From assembly GCA_021811085.1 (NCBI GenBank), contig JAJZPQ010000034.1, positions 1-42,611 on the forward strand: a stretch of 42,611 nt of DNA, read 5' to 3'. Position 1 is the stretch's first letter. Each line of letters starts with the position of its first letter. This document shows, one piece after another, positions 31,410 through 39,463 of this stretch. Source of the DNA: Pseudomonadota bacterium (GTDB taxonomy: Bacteria > Pseudomonadota > Gammaproteobacteria > Burkholderiales > SG8-39). Made by a program: the position numbers and the translations under genes. The notes under the pieces were generated by a model, which did not search any database, was not told the origin of the DNA, and worked only from the letters and a program-made list of their open reading frames with translations.

Positions 31410-33089
31410 CTAAATCCGTTCCCAGTTGAATTTCGCCTTCGAGCCGGTGCCGAACACTTTCAGCGCGCCGTGCTCGCCGACCGCGTTGGGGCGGTTGAAA
31501 ATCCAGTTCTGCCAGGCCGACAGTCGCGCGAATATGCGCGTCTCCATGGTTTCGGCGCCGGTGAATCTGAGGCTGGCCTCCATGCCGGTGAGCGCGTCCG
31601 GGGAGAGACTCGCGCGTTCTTCCAGCGCGATGCGCACTTCCTCATCCCAGTCTAGGTCGTCCGGGGTGAACGTGACCAGTCCGAGCTTGGACGCGTCGTG
31701 CGCGTCCAGTTTCTCGCCTATGACCTGGCGCGCTTCGGCCACCGGCTCCTGCCGCCCGCAATAGCGCGTGGCCAGGCGCGTGAGCCCGTTCACCATCGGA
31801 TAGCTGCCGAAGTTGAGTTCGGACAGGACCATGCGCGGCGCTTTTTCCGGCTCATCGGGCAGTTGCAGCATATAGCCGCGGTCGGCGGCGAGCGCGAGCT
31901 CGGCCAGCGTGCCGGCAAAACAGGAGCCCTGATCGACGATCGCGAACAGGGTGCGCGAGGTCACGTCCAGGCGCGCCAGCGTACGGCGCAACAGGCCCAG
32001 GGTTTCGCGCACGAACCAGTGTGCGCGCTGCTTGGCCAGCACTGCGTCCACGGCGAGCACGCGCTCGAGGTCGCCGCGGGTTTTCAGCTGCCAGGTGCCG
32101 ATTTCGACTTCATTGGTGCGCAGCATGAGTATCGCGTCGTCGAGCTCGCGCGCCATTTGCAGCGGCCACCAGGTGACGCCCGCTGCGAGGATCGCTTCGA
32201 TCGCCTCGGGTTGCGCCTCATTCGGCGCGGAAACGGTGAGCGTGGCGCTGCGCGCGCTGCGGTCGATGACCGCATCGACGTACTCGTAGTGGTAGCCCGC
32301 CGCGTCGTGGCTGGACTTGAGCGGTGTGAGGCTGATGCCCTTGGCATCCTGCGGCCGGTCGCTCGCCGCGGCGAGCCGTGCGGCATGCTCCTGCACGGCC
32401 TGAGCGAAGGCCTGCGGCTTGGCGCTGTGATCGACCAGGCCCCAGTCCTTGGCGCGGTCGGCGCGCACGCCCTCGGTGGTGGTGCAGAAGAAGTCGGCCA
32501 GGTCGCGCCGCACTTTGCGCTTGTCGGTGATGCGCGTGAGGCCGCCGGTGCCGGGCAGCACGCCGAGCAGCGGCACTTCGGGCAGGCTCACGGTGGAGGA
32601 GCGGTCGTCGATCATGAGGATTTCGTCGCAGGCGAGCGCGATCTCGTAGCCGCCGCCGGCGCAGGTGCCGTTGACCGCGGCGAGGAACTTGAGCCCGTCG
32701 TTGCGGCTGGAGTCCTCCATGCCGTTGCGCGTCTCGTTGGTGAATTTGCAGAAATTCACTTTCCAGCCATGGCTGGACTGGCCCAGCATGTAGATGTTGG
32801 CGCCGGAGCAGAACATGCGCGCGCGCGCCGAGGTCAGCACCACGCAGCGCACCGCGGGATGCTCGAAGCGGATGCGGTTCAGTGCGTCGTAGAGCTCGAT
32901 GTCGACGCCGAGGTCGTAGGAGTTGAGCTTGAGTTTGTAGCCGGGCTTGAGCCCTTTGTCCTCGTTCACGTTCATGGCCAGCGTGGCGGTTGCGCCGTCC
33001 ACGCTCATGCGCCAGTGCACGTAGCGCTCGGGGTGGGTGTCGAAGCTGACGATGGCCGGGTTGGCGGCTTTGCTCATGGGTGCTTGCAT
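31410..33089 (-). CDS. boxC: 2,3-epoxybenzoyl-CoA dihydrolase BoxC
   Basis: 559 residues from 33089 (an internal ATG at 33077 is also possible), with AAGGAGAAACC upstream. Two crotonase-like halves are present: the first with 'VLTSARARMFCSGANIYMLG' and 'AAVNGTCAGGGYEIALACDE', followed by 'SLPEVPLLGVLPGTGGLTRI'; the second, more degenerate, with 'FAIVDQGSCFAGTLAELALA'. This double-hydratase arrangement and length are typical of BoxC, which opens the ring of 2,3-epoxybenzoyl-CoA, releasing formate and 3,4-dehydroadipyl-CoA semialdehyde. It is located between boxR and boxB. The next enzyme, BoxD (aldehyde dehydrogenase), is not in the window. Confidence 0.96.
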   Translation of the reverse strand: MQAPMSKAANPAIVSFDTHPERYVHWRMSVDGATATLAMNVNEDKGLKPGYKLKLNSYDLGVDIELYDALNRIRFEHPAVRCVVLTSARARMFCSGANIYMLGQSSHGWKVNFCKFTNETRNGMEDSSRNDGLKFLAAVNGTCAGGGYEIALACDEILMIDDRSSTVSLPEVPLLGVLPGTGGLTRITDKRKVRRDLADFFCTTTEGVRADRAKDWGLVDHSAKPQAFAQAVQEHAARLAAASDRPQDAKGISLTPLKSSHDAAGYHYEYVDAVIDRSARSATLTVSAPNEAQPEAIEAILAAGVTWWPLQMARELDDAILMLRTNEVEIGTWQLKTRGDLERVLAVDAVLAKQRAHWFVRETLGLLRRTLARLDVTSRTLFAIVDQGSCFAGTLAELALAADRGYMLQLPDEPEKAPRMVLSELNFGSYPMVNGLTRLATRYCGRQEPVAEARQVIGEKLDAHDASKLGLVTFTPDDLDWDEEVRIALEERASLSPDALTGMEASLRFTGAETMETRIFARLSAWQNWIFNRPNAVGEHGALKVFGTGSKAKFNWERI

Positions 33090-33104
33090 GGTTTCTCCTT
33101 GGGA

Positions 33105-33992
33105 TTACGCGGCAACAGCCTTGCGTAGCTGCTGCAGGCTTTGCTCGATGCTCTTGTGTGCGGTATCGATGGTGACGTCGGCGCGGCCGTAGAGCGCGTT
33201 GCGGCCGCGCAGGATGCGATGCAGGTCCTCCATGGCTTCGCGGTTGCCGGTCATCGGCCGGGTGTCGCCCTGCGCCACCACGCGCGCCATGTGCTCTTCC
33301 GGCTGCGCCTTGAGCCACACGGTGCGGCAGGTCGAGAGCAGCAGGTCGTAGGTGCCGGGTTCGGACACGATCGAGCCGCCGGTGGCGATGATCGCGCGCT
33401 CGTTGTTCTTCACCACGTTCTCGAGGCAGCGCCGCTCGTAGCGGCGATAGCCGGCCTGGCCGTAGAGCAGGAAGATTTCCGACAGGCTGGTGCCGGCCTC
33501 GCGCTCGACTTCGCGGTCGAGTTCGATGAACGGGATTTCCAGTTCCTTCGCCAGGCGGCTGCCCAGCGTGGATTTGCCGGCGCCGCGCAGCCCGATGAGC
33601 GCAATGCGCTTCATGCGCTCGATATGGGCGGTGCCGTAATCGCGCAGCAGCTGCGAGCGCACCAGCGGCAGCTTCTGCGCCGGCAGGCGTTGCAGGAATT
33701 GCCAGATCAGCGCGAGTTCCACCGGCTGCTCTGCGCCTTGCTGCAGGAATTCGGTCACGGACATATTCAGCGCCGCGGCGACGCGCAGCAGCAGCAGCGC
33801 CGAAGCGTTGCCCTGCCCGGACTCGAGTTGGGCGAGGTAGCGCTCGGATACGCCCGAGTCGTGCGCGAGGATCTTGCGCGTCATGCCGCGGCGTGCGCGC
33901 GCGTCGCGCACGCGTTCGCCCAGCGCGCGCAGAAACGCTTCGTCTGCGGCTGCGGTCGATTTGCTTTTTTGCGGGGTTTCGCGTGCGCCCAT
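33105..33992 (-). CDS. boxR: BoxR, XRE regulator fused to a shikimate-kinase-like domain
   Basis: 295 residues. The frame is open much further upstream, but homology begins at the ATG at 33992 and the upstream part overlaps the binding-protein gene. N-terminal XRE helix-turn-helix at about 24-82: 'LGERVRDARARRGMTRKILA', 'SGVSERYLAQLESGQGNASA'. C-terminal shikimate-kinase-like domain from about 129: Walker A 'ALIGLRGAGKSTLGSRLAKE' (G-x4-GKS, 134-142), then 'FIELDREVEREAGTSLSEIF' and 'RAIIATGGSIVSEPGTYDLL'. This fusion is the BoxR/BzdR architecture, in which the kinase-like domain binds benzoyl-CoA and releases repression. It is divergent from the binding-protein gene across a region with two matching palindromes, and precedes boxC by 15 bases. 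Confidence 0.95.
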   Translation of the reverse strand: MGARETPQKSKSTAAADEAFLRALGERVRDARARRGMTRKILAHDSGVSERYLAQLESGQGNASALLLLRVAAALNMSVTEFLQQGAEQPVELALIWQFLQRLPAQKLPLVRSQLLRDYGTAHIERMKRIALIGLRGAGKSTLGSRLAKELEIPFIELDREVEREAGTSLSEIFLLYGQAGYRRYERRCLENVVKNNERAIIATGGSIVSEPGTYDLLLSTCRTVWLKAQPEEHMARVVAQGDTRPMTGNREAMEDLHRILRGRNALYGRADVTIDTAHKSIEQSLQQLRKAVAA

Positions 33993-34006
33993 TGTCGATC
34001 CTGCCG

Positions 34007-34058
34007 AATCTGCACTATAGTGCTTGCAAAACAAGACGGGCGCATTATAATGCAGATT
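34007..34058. promoter_or_regulatory. Two palindromic operators and promoter between boxR and the transporter gene
   Basis: AATCTGCACTATAGTGC at 34007-34023 is repeated inverted, with two changes, as GCATTATAATGCAGATT at 34042-34058. Each holds a perfect 12-base palindrome (GCACTATAGTGC at 34012-34023, GCATTATAATGC at 34042-34053), 30 bases centre to centre, three helical turns. The TGCA-N6-TGC spacing recalls sites described for BoxR/BzdR. The second palindrome contains TATAAT (34046-34051) with TTGCAA (34024-34029) 16 bases upstream, a good rightward promoter that a bound repressor would block. Confidence 0.75.
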
Positions 34059-34118
34059 CGCGAATTGGCAAGCCGCCCGGGGTAAAATCAAAAACCAATT
34101 GAGAGAGGAGGGTTTTTC

Positions 34119-35255
34119 ATGAATAAATCTTTGCGCAATCTGCTGGCGCTGGTCCTGGCCGGTGCGGCCACGTCGGCCTTGGCCGACATTACCGTGGGCG
34201 TGGACCTGTCCACCACCGGCCCGGCCGCATCCCTGGGCATTCCGGAAAAGAATACGGTGGCGATCCTGCCGACGGCCATCGCCGGGCAGAAAGTGAAATA
34301 TATAGTGCTCGATGACGCCACCGATCCGACCGCGGCGTCCAAGAACGCGCGCAAGCTGGTGTCCGAAGACAAGGTCGATGTCATCATCGGCGCCAGCACC
34401 ACGCCGACCTCGACCGCCGTGCTTGAAGTCGCGGCCGAAACCAAGACGCCGCAGATCTCGCTGGCGCCGTTCGCGCCCGCAGCCGACAAGGCCGCGTGGG
34501 TGTTCCAGATGCCGCAGGATTTCGGCATTATGGCCAACGCCATCGTCAGCCACATGGCGGCTCACGGCGTGAAGACCGTCGGTTTCATCGGCTACACCGA
34601 CGGCTACGGCGAACTCTGGCTGCGCGTCATGAACAGCTTTGCCGCTGCCAAGGGCATCAAGATGGTCGCGGTCGAGCGCTATAACCGCACCGATACCAGC
34701 GTGACCGGGCAGATACTCAAGATCATGAGCACGAATCCGGATGCGGTGCTGGTCGTCGGGTCGGGCACGCCGGCGGTGCTGCCGCAGGCGGCGCTGGCCG
34801 AGCGCGGCTACAAGGGTCAGATCTACCAGACTCACGGCGTGGCGAACAAGGATTTCCTGCGCGTGGGCGGAAAGGACGTCGAGGGTGCGGTGCTGCCGGT
34901 GGGGCCGATCCTGGTGGCGGAGCAGTTGCCCAACGACAACGCCAGCAAAAAAGTCGCGCTCAATTACATCAAGACCTACGAGGCGAAATACGGCGCCGAC
35001 AGCCGCAATTCCTTCGGCGCGCACGCCTGGGATGCCGGCCTGTTGCTGCAGCATGCGATTCCGGTGGCCCTGAAAAAAGCCAAGCCCGGCACGGCGGAGT
35101 TCCGCGCCGCACTGCGCGAGGCCATGGAAAACGTCAAGGAAATGCCCGCCGACCATGGCGTCTTCAGCTTTTCCGCCCAGGATCACAAGGGTCTGGACAG
35201 CCGCGCGGTGGTGCTGGTGCGCGTCGAGAAAGGCACCTGGAAGCTGATGCACTAA
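34119..35255 (+). CDS. ABC transporter solute-binding protein, probably for aromatic acids
   Basis: 378 residues with GAGGAGGG before the ATG. A Sec signal peptide is clear (MNKSLRNLLALVLAGAATSA, cut near LA/D at residue 23). The mature protein is a type I periplasmic binding protein of the branched-chain amino acid group: 'DITVGVDLSTTGPAASLGIP' at the start, 'SKNARKLVSEDKVDVIIGAS', 'GFIGYTDGYGELWLRVMNSF', and 'FGAHAWDAGLLLQHAIPVAL' near the end. Homologues next to benzoate genes bind benzoate or hydroxybenzoates, which is the expected ligand by context. It is the first gene of the rightward unit, just behind the boxR operators, and four bases ahead of the flavodoxin gene. It differs clearly from the second binding protein at 37914. 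Confidence 0.9.
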   Translation: MNKSLRNLLALVLAGAATSALADITVGVDLSTTGPAASLGIPEKNTVAILPTAIAGQKVKYIVLDDATDPTAASKNARKLVSEDKVDVIIGASTTPTSTAVLEVAAETKTPQISLAPFAPAADKAAWVFQMPQDFGIMANAIVSHMAAHGVKTVGFIGYTDGYGELWLRVMNSFAAAKGIKMVAVERYNRTDTSVTGQILKIMSTNPDAVLVVGSGTPAVLPQAALAERGYKGQIYQTHGVANKDFLRVGGKDVEGAVLPVGPILVAEQLPNDNASKKVALNYIKTYEAKYGADSRNSFGAHAWDAGLLLQHAIPVALKKAKPGTAEFRAALREAMENVKEMPADHGVFSFSAQDHKGLDSRAVVLVRVEKGTWKLMH

Positions 35256-35258
35256 GCC

Positions 35259-35735
35259 ATGGCGCTGGACCTGACCATACTGGTCGGCACCATGACCAGC
35301 ACGGCCGAGCTGGTGGCGCAGGCAGTGCAACTCGCGGCGGAAGACGACGACGTGCGCATAAGCATCAAGCCCATGGACGGGCTCGATGCGAGCGTGTTCG
35401 CCGGCGGCGGGTTGTATCTGATCTGCACCTCCACCTATGGTCAGGGCGATGTGCCCGACAACGCCAAGCCGCTGTATGCGTCGCTGCAAAGCGCGCGACC
35501 CGATCTCAGCAGTGTGGCATACGGCGTGATCGCGCTGGGCGATCGCACCTATGCGGAAACCTTCTGTTTCGGTGGCAAGCGTTTCGACGAGCTGCTCGCC
35601 GAATTGGGCGCGCGCCGTCTGGGCCAGGTGTTCCGCCACGACGCCAGCGCCGGCACCATGCCGGAGGAGCTGGCGGCGGAATGGGCGCTAAGCTGGATGG
35701 AAAGCGTCAGGGCAGGCCGCGCGCTCGCGGCCTGA
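35259..35735 (+). CDS. MioC-like flavodoxin
   Basis: 158 residues, a single flavodoxin domain. FMN-phosphate loop: 'ILVGTMTSTAELVAQAVQLA' (residues 6-25). Second FMN loop: 'LICTSTYGQGDVPDNAKPLY', the STYGxGxxPDNA motif of MioC and of the FMN domains of diflavin reductases. Third loop: 'YGVIALGDRTYAETFCFGGK'. It starts three bases after the stop of the binding-protein gene, so translation is probably coupled. An electron-transfer protein here is notable because the box oxygenase needs a reductase and boxA is not in the window; whether this flavodoxin supplies BoxB is inference. There is no signal peptide. Confidence 0.87.
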   Translation: MALDLTILVGTMTSTAELVAQAVQLAAEDDDVRISIKPMDGLDASVFAGGGLYLICTSTYGQGDVPDNAKPLYASLQSARPDLSSVAYGVIALGDRTYAETFCFGGKRFDELLAELGARRLGQVFRHDASAGTMPEELAAEWALSWMESVRAGRALAA

Positions 35736-35771
35736 GCCGCGACGGCGCAGACAGCGACAAGGATCAGCGCC

Positions 35772-36242
35772 ATGACCACGCCAATGAAGTTGCAGCAGCT
35801 GGTCGCGCCGGTCGCGCGCTTTGCGCAGGGGTGTGCGCTGGACGCGGTGCTGCAGGCCGATCTCAATTCGAACTTCCCTCCCGCGGGCGAAACCTTTCAG
35901 CAGATTCGCGCGACCTGTCACGCCGGCATCGCCGCGGGCTGGCTGTGCGGGCAGGGTGATGCCAAGCGGCGCTACGGCCGCATCTTCGAGCCGGGCGCGG
36001 CGACGCATGGATTCAGCGTGGATGTGGTCGATATCACCGACCTCGTCGGCAATCATCACCGCCACCCCACAGGTGAAATCGACATGATCATGCCGGTCAC
36101 GCCGCAGGCCAGATTCGACGACCGGGGCGCAGGCTGGCTGGTGTACGCACCGGGCTCGGGACATCGCCCCACCGTGAGCGGCGGACGCGCGCTGATCCTG
36201 TATCTGCTGCCCGAGGGCCGGATCGAATGGACCCAAACCTGA
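35772..36242 (+). CDS. DUF4863 protein (4-hydroxylaminobenzoate-lyase-like)
   Basis: 156 residues; AAGGA lies about ten bases before the ATG. The family is recognised from the cupin-like core 'VDVVDITDLVGNHHRHPTGE' followed by 'IDMIMPVTPQARFDDRGAGW' and 'LVYAPGSGHRPTVSGGRALI'. The His-rich HHRHPTGE with the following Glu resembles a metal site. The characterised relative I know of is PnbB, 4-hydroxylaminobenzoate lyase of nitrobenzoate degradation. DUF4863 genes also accompany box clusters, where the role is unknown. No signal peptide is present. It sits between flavodoxin and benzoate-CoA ligase genes in the same direction, so it probably acts on benzoate or a benzoyl-CoA intermediate, but the reaction cannot be stated. 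Confidence 0.8.
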   Translation: MTTPMKLQQLVAPVARFAQGCALDAVLQADLNSNFPPAGETFQQIRATCHAGIAAGWLCGQGDAKRRYGRIFEPGAATHGFSVDVVDITDLVGNHHRHPTGEIDMIMPVTPQARFDDRGAGWLVYAPGSGHRPTVSGGRALILYLLPEGRIEWTQT

Positions 36243-36277
36243 AACATCCCTAACGCAATACGCAAGAGGAGAGAGGC

Positions 36278-37879
36278 ATGCCTGGACTATCGTCCGCCGA
36301 CCACAGGGTCAGCCCGCCCAGAGTGACTATACCGCGCGACTACAATGCCGCGCACGACCTGATCGAACGCAACCTCAAGGCAGGGCGCGCGGGCAAGACC
36401 GCGTTCATCGACGATGCCGTCAGCATCAGCTACGGCGAGCTGGCCGAACGCGTGAACCGCGCCGCCAACGCGCTCAAGGGCCTGGGTCTGGGGCTGGAAG
36501 ATCGCATCATGGTCGCGCACCTGGACACCGTGGATTTCCCCAGCGTGTTTCTCGGCGCGATCAAGGCCGGCATCATTCCGATCGCCGGCAATACCCTGCT
36601 GACCACGGCCGATTACGAATTCATGCTCAACGACAGCCGCGCCAAAGCGCTGGTGGTGTCGGAGCCGTTGCTGCCTACATTCGCGCCCTTGTTCGGCAAG
36701 CTGCCCTTCCTCCAGCATGTGATCGTATCGGGCAAGGATGCGCACGGCCATCTGTCGCTGGCGCGGCTGATGCAGGGTGCCGGCACAGCCTGCGAACCGG
36801 CTCAGACTACCTGCGACGACGCCTGCTTCTGGCTCTACTCCTCGGGTTCGACCGGCATGCCCAAGGGCACCGTGCATATGCACTCGCACCTGATCCAGAC
36901 GGCCGAGCTCTATGCGCGGCCGGTGCTGGGAATACGCGAGGACGACGTGGTGTTCTCGGCCGCGAAGCTGTTCTTCGCCTACGGCCTGGGCAATTCGCTG
37001 ACGTTTCCGATGTCCGTCGGCGCCACCGCGATACTCATGGCGGAGCGCCCCACGCCGGCTGCCGTTTTTCAGCGCCTGCAGCAGAAGCGGCCGACTATTT
37101 TCTACGGCGTGCCGACGCTGTATGCGGCGCTGCTCGCGAGCCCCGAGCTGCCCAAGCGCGAAGCGCTGAATCTGCGCGTGTGCACTTCGGCGGGCGAAGC
37201 CTTGCCCGCCGATATCGGCGAGCGCTGGACCAAGCACTTCGGCGTGGAAATCCTCGACGGGCTGGGCTCGACCGAGATGCTGCACATCTTCGTGTCGAAC
37301 CGGCCGGGCGAGGTGCGCTACGGTTCCACCGGCAAGGCCGTGCCCGGCTACGCCCTGCGCGTGGTCGACGATGCGGGCAATCCGGTGCAGCCCGGTGAAA
37401 TCGGCGAACTGCAGATCAACGGCCCGACCAGTGCCGCCTGCTACTGGAACAACCGCGCCAAGAGCCGCGCGACGTTCATGGGCGACTGGACCCGCAGCGG
37501 CGACAAGTACACCGTGGACGAGGCCGGCTACTATACCTATTCGGGGCGCACCGACGACATGCTCAAGGTGGGCGGCATCTACGTCTCGCCGTTCGAAGTC
37601 GAGGGCGCGCTGCTGACGCATCCGGACGTGCTCGAAGTGGCGGTGATCGGACAGCCGGACGAGGACCAGCTGATCAAGCCGAAAGCCTATGTCGTGACCA
37701 AGCAGGGCGTCACCGGCAACGCCGCGCTGGCCGAACAGCTGCAGCAGCATGTGAAGTCCAAGCTCGCGCCTTACAAATACCCGCGCTGGGTCGAGTTCGC
37801 AAGCGAGCTGCCGAAAACGGCGACCGGGAAGATTCAGCGCTTTAAACTGCGCGCCAAGTCGCAGAGCGATGTAAAGTAG
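36278..37879 (+). CDS. bclA: Benzoate-CoA ligase
   Basis: 533 residues with AAGAGGAGAGAGG before the ATG. It is an ANL-superfamily adenylating enzyme. The N-terminal 'VTIPRDYNAAHDLIERNLKA' and the substrate region 'AAKLFFAYGLGNSLTFPMSV' are typical of benzoate-CoA ligases. P-loop motif: 'LYSSGSTGMPKGTVHMHSHL' (about 186-205). Later motifs: 'DGLGSTEMLHIFVSN', 'YTYSGRTDDMLKVGGIYVSP', and the C-terminal catalytic lysine in 'LPKTATGKIQRFKLR' (about Lys518). It makes benzoyl-CoA from benzoate, ATP and CoA, providing both the pathway substrate and the effector of BoxR. It is cytosolic and the fourth gene of the rightward unit. Confidence 0.95.
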   Translation: MPGLSSADHRVSPPRVTIPRDYNAAHDLIERNLKAGRAGKTAFIDDAVSISYGELAERVNRAANALKGLGLGLEDRIMVAHLDTVDFPSVFLGAIKAGIIPIAGNTLLTTADYEFMLNDSRAKALVVSEPLLPTFAPLFGKLPFLQHVIVSGKDAHGHLSLARLMQGAGTACEPAQTTCDDACFWLYSSGSTGMPKGTVHMHSHLIQTAELYARPVLGIREDDVVFSAAKLFFAYGLGNSLTFPMSVGATAILMAERPTPAAVFQRLQQKRPTIFYGVPTLYAALLASPELPKREALNLRVCTSAGEALPADIGERWTKHFGVEILDGLGSTEMLHIFVSNRPGEVRYGSTGKAVPGYALRVVDDAGNPVQPGEIGELQINGPTSAACYWNNRAKSRATFMGDWTRSGDKYTVDEAGYYTYSGRTDDMLKVGGIYVSPFEVEGALLTHPDVLEVAVIGQPDEDQLIKPKAYVVTKQGVTGNAALAEQLQQHVKSKLAPYKYPRWVEFASELPKTATGKIQRFKLRAKSQSDVK

Positions 37880-37913
37880 TCAGGTAGTTAACGTCCAACC
37901 GAGGAGGATCGAT

Positions 37914-39104
37914 ATGAGTAAGAACCAAACTTTTGGCCGGCGCGAGTTTCTCAAGACCGCTGCCGTTGCGGCGGGCGTCGCCGGCCTGCCGCGTTTCGCG
38001 TTTGCGCAGGGCGCGAAAATCAGGATCGGCCTGATGCTGCCCTATACCGGCACCTACGCCCAGCTCGGCGTGGCGATCACCAACGGCTTCAAGCTGGCGG
38101 TGGCGGAATCCGGCGGCAAGCTCGGCGGGCGCGAACTGGAATATTTCACCGTCGACGACGAATCCGATCCGTCCAAGGCGACCGACAATGCGAACAAGCT
38201 CGTGACCCGCGACAAGGTCGATGTGCTGATCGGCACGGTGCACTCCGGCGTGGAAATGGGCATCGTCAAGATCGCGCGCGAATCCGGCGTGCTGCACATC
38301 AATCCGAACGCGGGCGCGGATGCGGCCACGGGCGCGTTGTGCGCGCCGAATATTTTCCGCACTTCGTTCACCAACTGGCAGCCCGCCTATCCGATGGGCA
38401 AGGTGCTCGCGGACCGCGGCATCAAGAAGGTCGTCACGCTCACCTGGAATTACGGCGCCGGCACGGAATCCATCGGCGGCTTCAAGGAAGGTTTCACCAA
38501 GGCCGGCGGCACCGTGGTCAAGGAGTTGCTGCTGCCGTTCCCGAGCGTGGAATTCCAGCCGCTGCTGACCGAAATCGCCTCGATCAAGCCCGACGCCGTG
38601 TTTGTGTTCTTCGCCGGCGGCGGTGCGGCCAAGTTCCTCAAGGATTGGCAGGCGGCCGGCCTGAAAGGCAAGATCGGGCTGTATGCCACCGGCTTCCTCA
38701 CCGACGGCATCCTCGAATCGGTGGGCGACGCGGCCGAGGGCATAGAGACCACGCTGCATTACGGCGACGGCATCGAGACGCCGAAGAACAAGACCTTCCG
38801 CCTCAATTACGCCAAGACGTTCAAGCTGCAGCCCGATGTCTATGCGGTGCAAGGCTACGACGCCGGCTTGCTGCTGGCTGCAGGGCTGAATGCGGTCAAG
38901 GGTGACGTGAGCAAGAAGAAGGAGATGATCGCGGCGATGGAGAAGGTCAAGATCGACAGCCCGCGCGGCGCATGGACCATGTCCAAGGCGCACAACCCGA
39001 TTCAGGACATTTACCTGCGCAAGGTGGTGGGCAAGGAAAACCGGGTGATGGGCGTGGCGCACAAGGCGCTGGCCGATCCGGCGCGCGGCTGCAAGATGGC
39101 CTGA
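37914..39104 (+). CDS. ABC transporter solute-binding protein with Tat signal
   Basis: 396 residues, with GAGGAGG eight bases before the ATG. The N-terminus 'FGRREFLKTAAVAAGVAGLP' is a twin-arginine export signal (RREFLK), with a probable cut near 'FAFAQG' at about 31. The mature part is a type I periplasmic binding protein: 'KIRIGLMLPYTGTYAQLGVA', 'DNANKLVTRDKVDVLIGTVH', 'PNIFRTSFTNWQPAYPMGKV' and 'VYAVQGYDAGLLLAAGLNAV'. The aromatic-acid branch of this family is the likely home, since it lies between bclA and the livHMGF-type genes. Export by Tat, unlike the Sec-exported first binding protein, means that the two mature by different routes. A terminator-like hairpin follows at 39136. Confidence 0.92.
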   Translation: MSKNQTFGRREFLKTAAVAAGVAGLPRFAFAQGAKIRIGLMLPYTGTYAQLGVAITNGFKLAVAESGGKLGGRELEYFTVDDESDPSKATDNANKLVTRDKVDVLIGTVHSGVEMGIVKIARESGVLHINPNAGADAATGALCAPNIFRTSFTNWQPAYPMGKVLADRGIKKVVTLTWNYGAGTESIGGFKEGFTKAGGTVVKELLLPFPSVEFQPLLTEIASIKPDAVFVFFAGGGAAKFLKDWQAAGLKGKIGLYATGFLTDGILESVGDAAEGIETTLHYGDGIETPKNKTFRLNYAKTFKLQPDVYAVQGYDAGLLLAAGLNAVKGDVSKKKEMIAAMEKVKIDSPRGAWTMSKAHNPIQDIYLRKVVGKENRVMGVAHKALADPARGCKMA

Positions 39105-39135
39105 AGCAATCTCCGCACTGTCCCCATGCGTAGTT

Positions 39136-39159
39136 AAAGGCCGGCGCAAGCCGGCCTTT
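39136..39159 (+). terminator. Hairpin after the second binding-protein gene
   Basis: A perfect ten-base stem AAAGGCCGGC / GCCGGCCTTT with a GCAA tetraloop, 32 bases after the stop. The T run after the stem is short (CTTTG), so termination may be partial, which would let some transcripts continue into the permease genes. Confidence 0.65.
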
Positions 39160-39194
39160 GATTGAGGATACGTCGAGCTGTAGAGACAGAACTT

Positions 39195-39379
39195 GCGCGG
39201 ACGGCGGCCCGTCCGCGCGGATCGCCGCTTGCGTACGGACGAGAAGCCGTCAGCACGCAATCGGCGATCTTGGATAAAAGCAAGCCCAATCCGATGTTGC
39301 TTCTATCAATAGCCGTGTTTTCCGGACGGATGTGTTTTTCATCCGTCCGGAAAACATGGTTGGCGCGCGCAGCGCGCAG
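39195..39379. repeat. Four-hairpin intergenic element, copy 4 (partly decayed)
   Basis: Order A, B, spacer, C, D as in copies 1 and 3. A: ten-base arms at 39195-39204 and 39209-39218. B occupies 39220-39269, but its arms now differ at several positions: the left resembles copy 2 (CGCTTGCG), the right copy 1 (CGCAATCG). C at 39313-39359 has one mismatch in the stem. D is at 39363-39377. It fills most of the 39105-39463 gap between the binding-protein and permease genes; apart from the terminator-like hairpin nothing else is seen there. Confidence 0.85.
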
Positions 39380-39463
39380 GTCTTCTCCTTGCATGCGACG
39401 AAATCCAAGACCCCCTGTAACGTTTGACTGCCCGCGCATCACGCCTCAAACTTCAACCATCAT

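Noticed and set aside
33105-33605. Shikimate kinase acting in aromatic amino acid synthesis
   Set aside because: The kinase-like domain is fused to an XRE DNA-binding domain and lies next to boxC and boxB, which identifies BoxR.
33993-35639. Upstream extension of the boxR frame
   Set aside because: It is antisense to the binding-protein and flavodoxin genes and crosses the operator region; BoxR homology begins at 33992.
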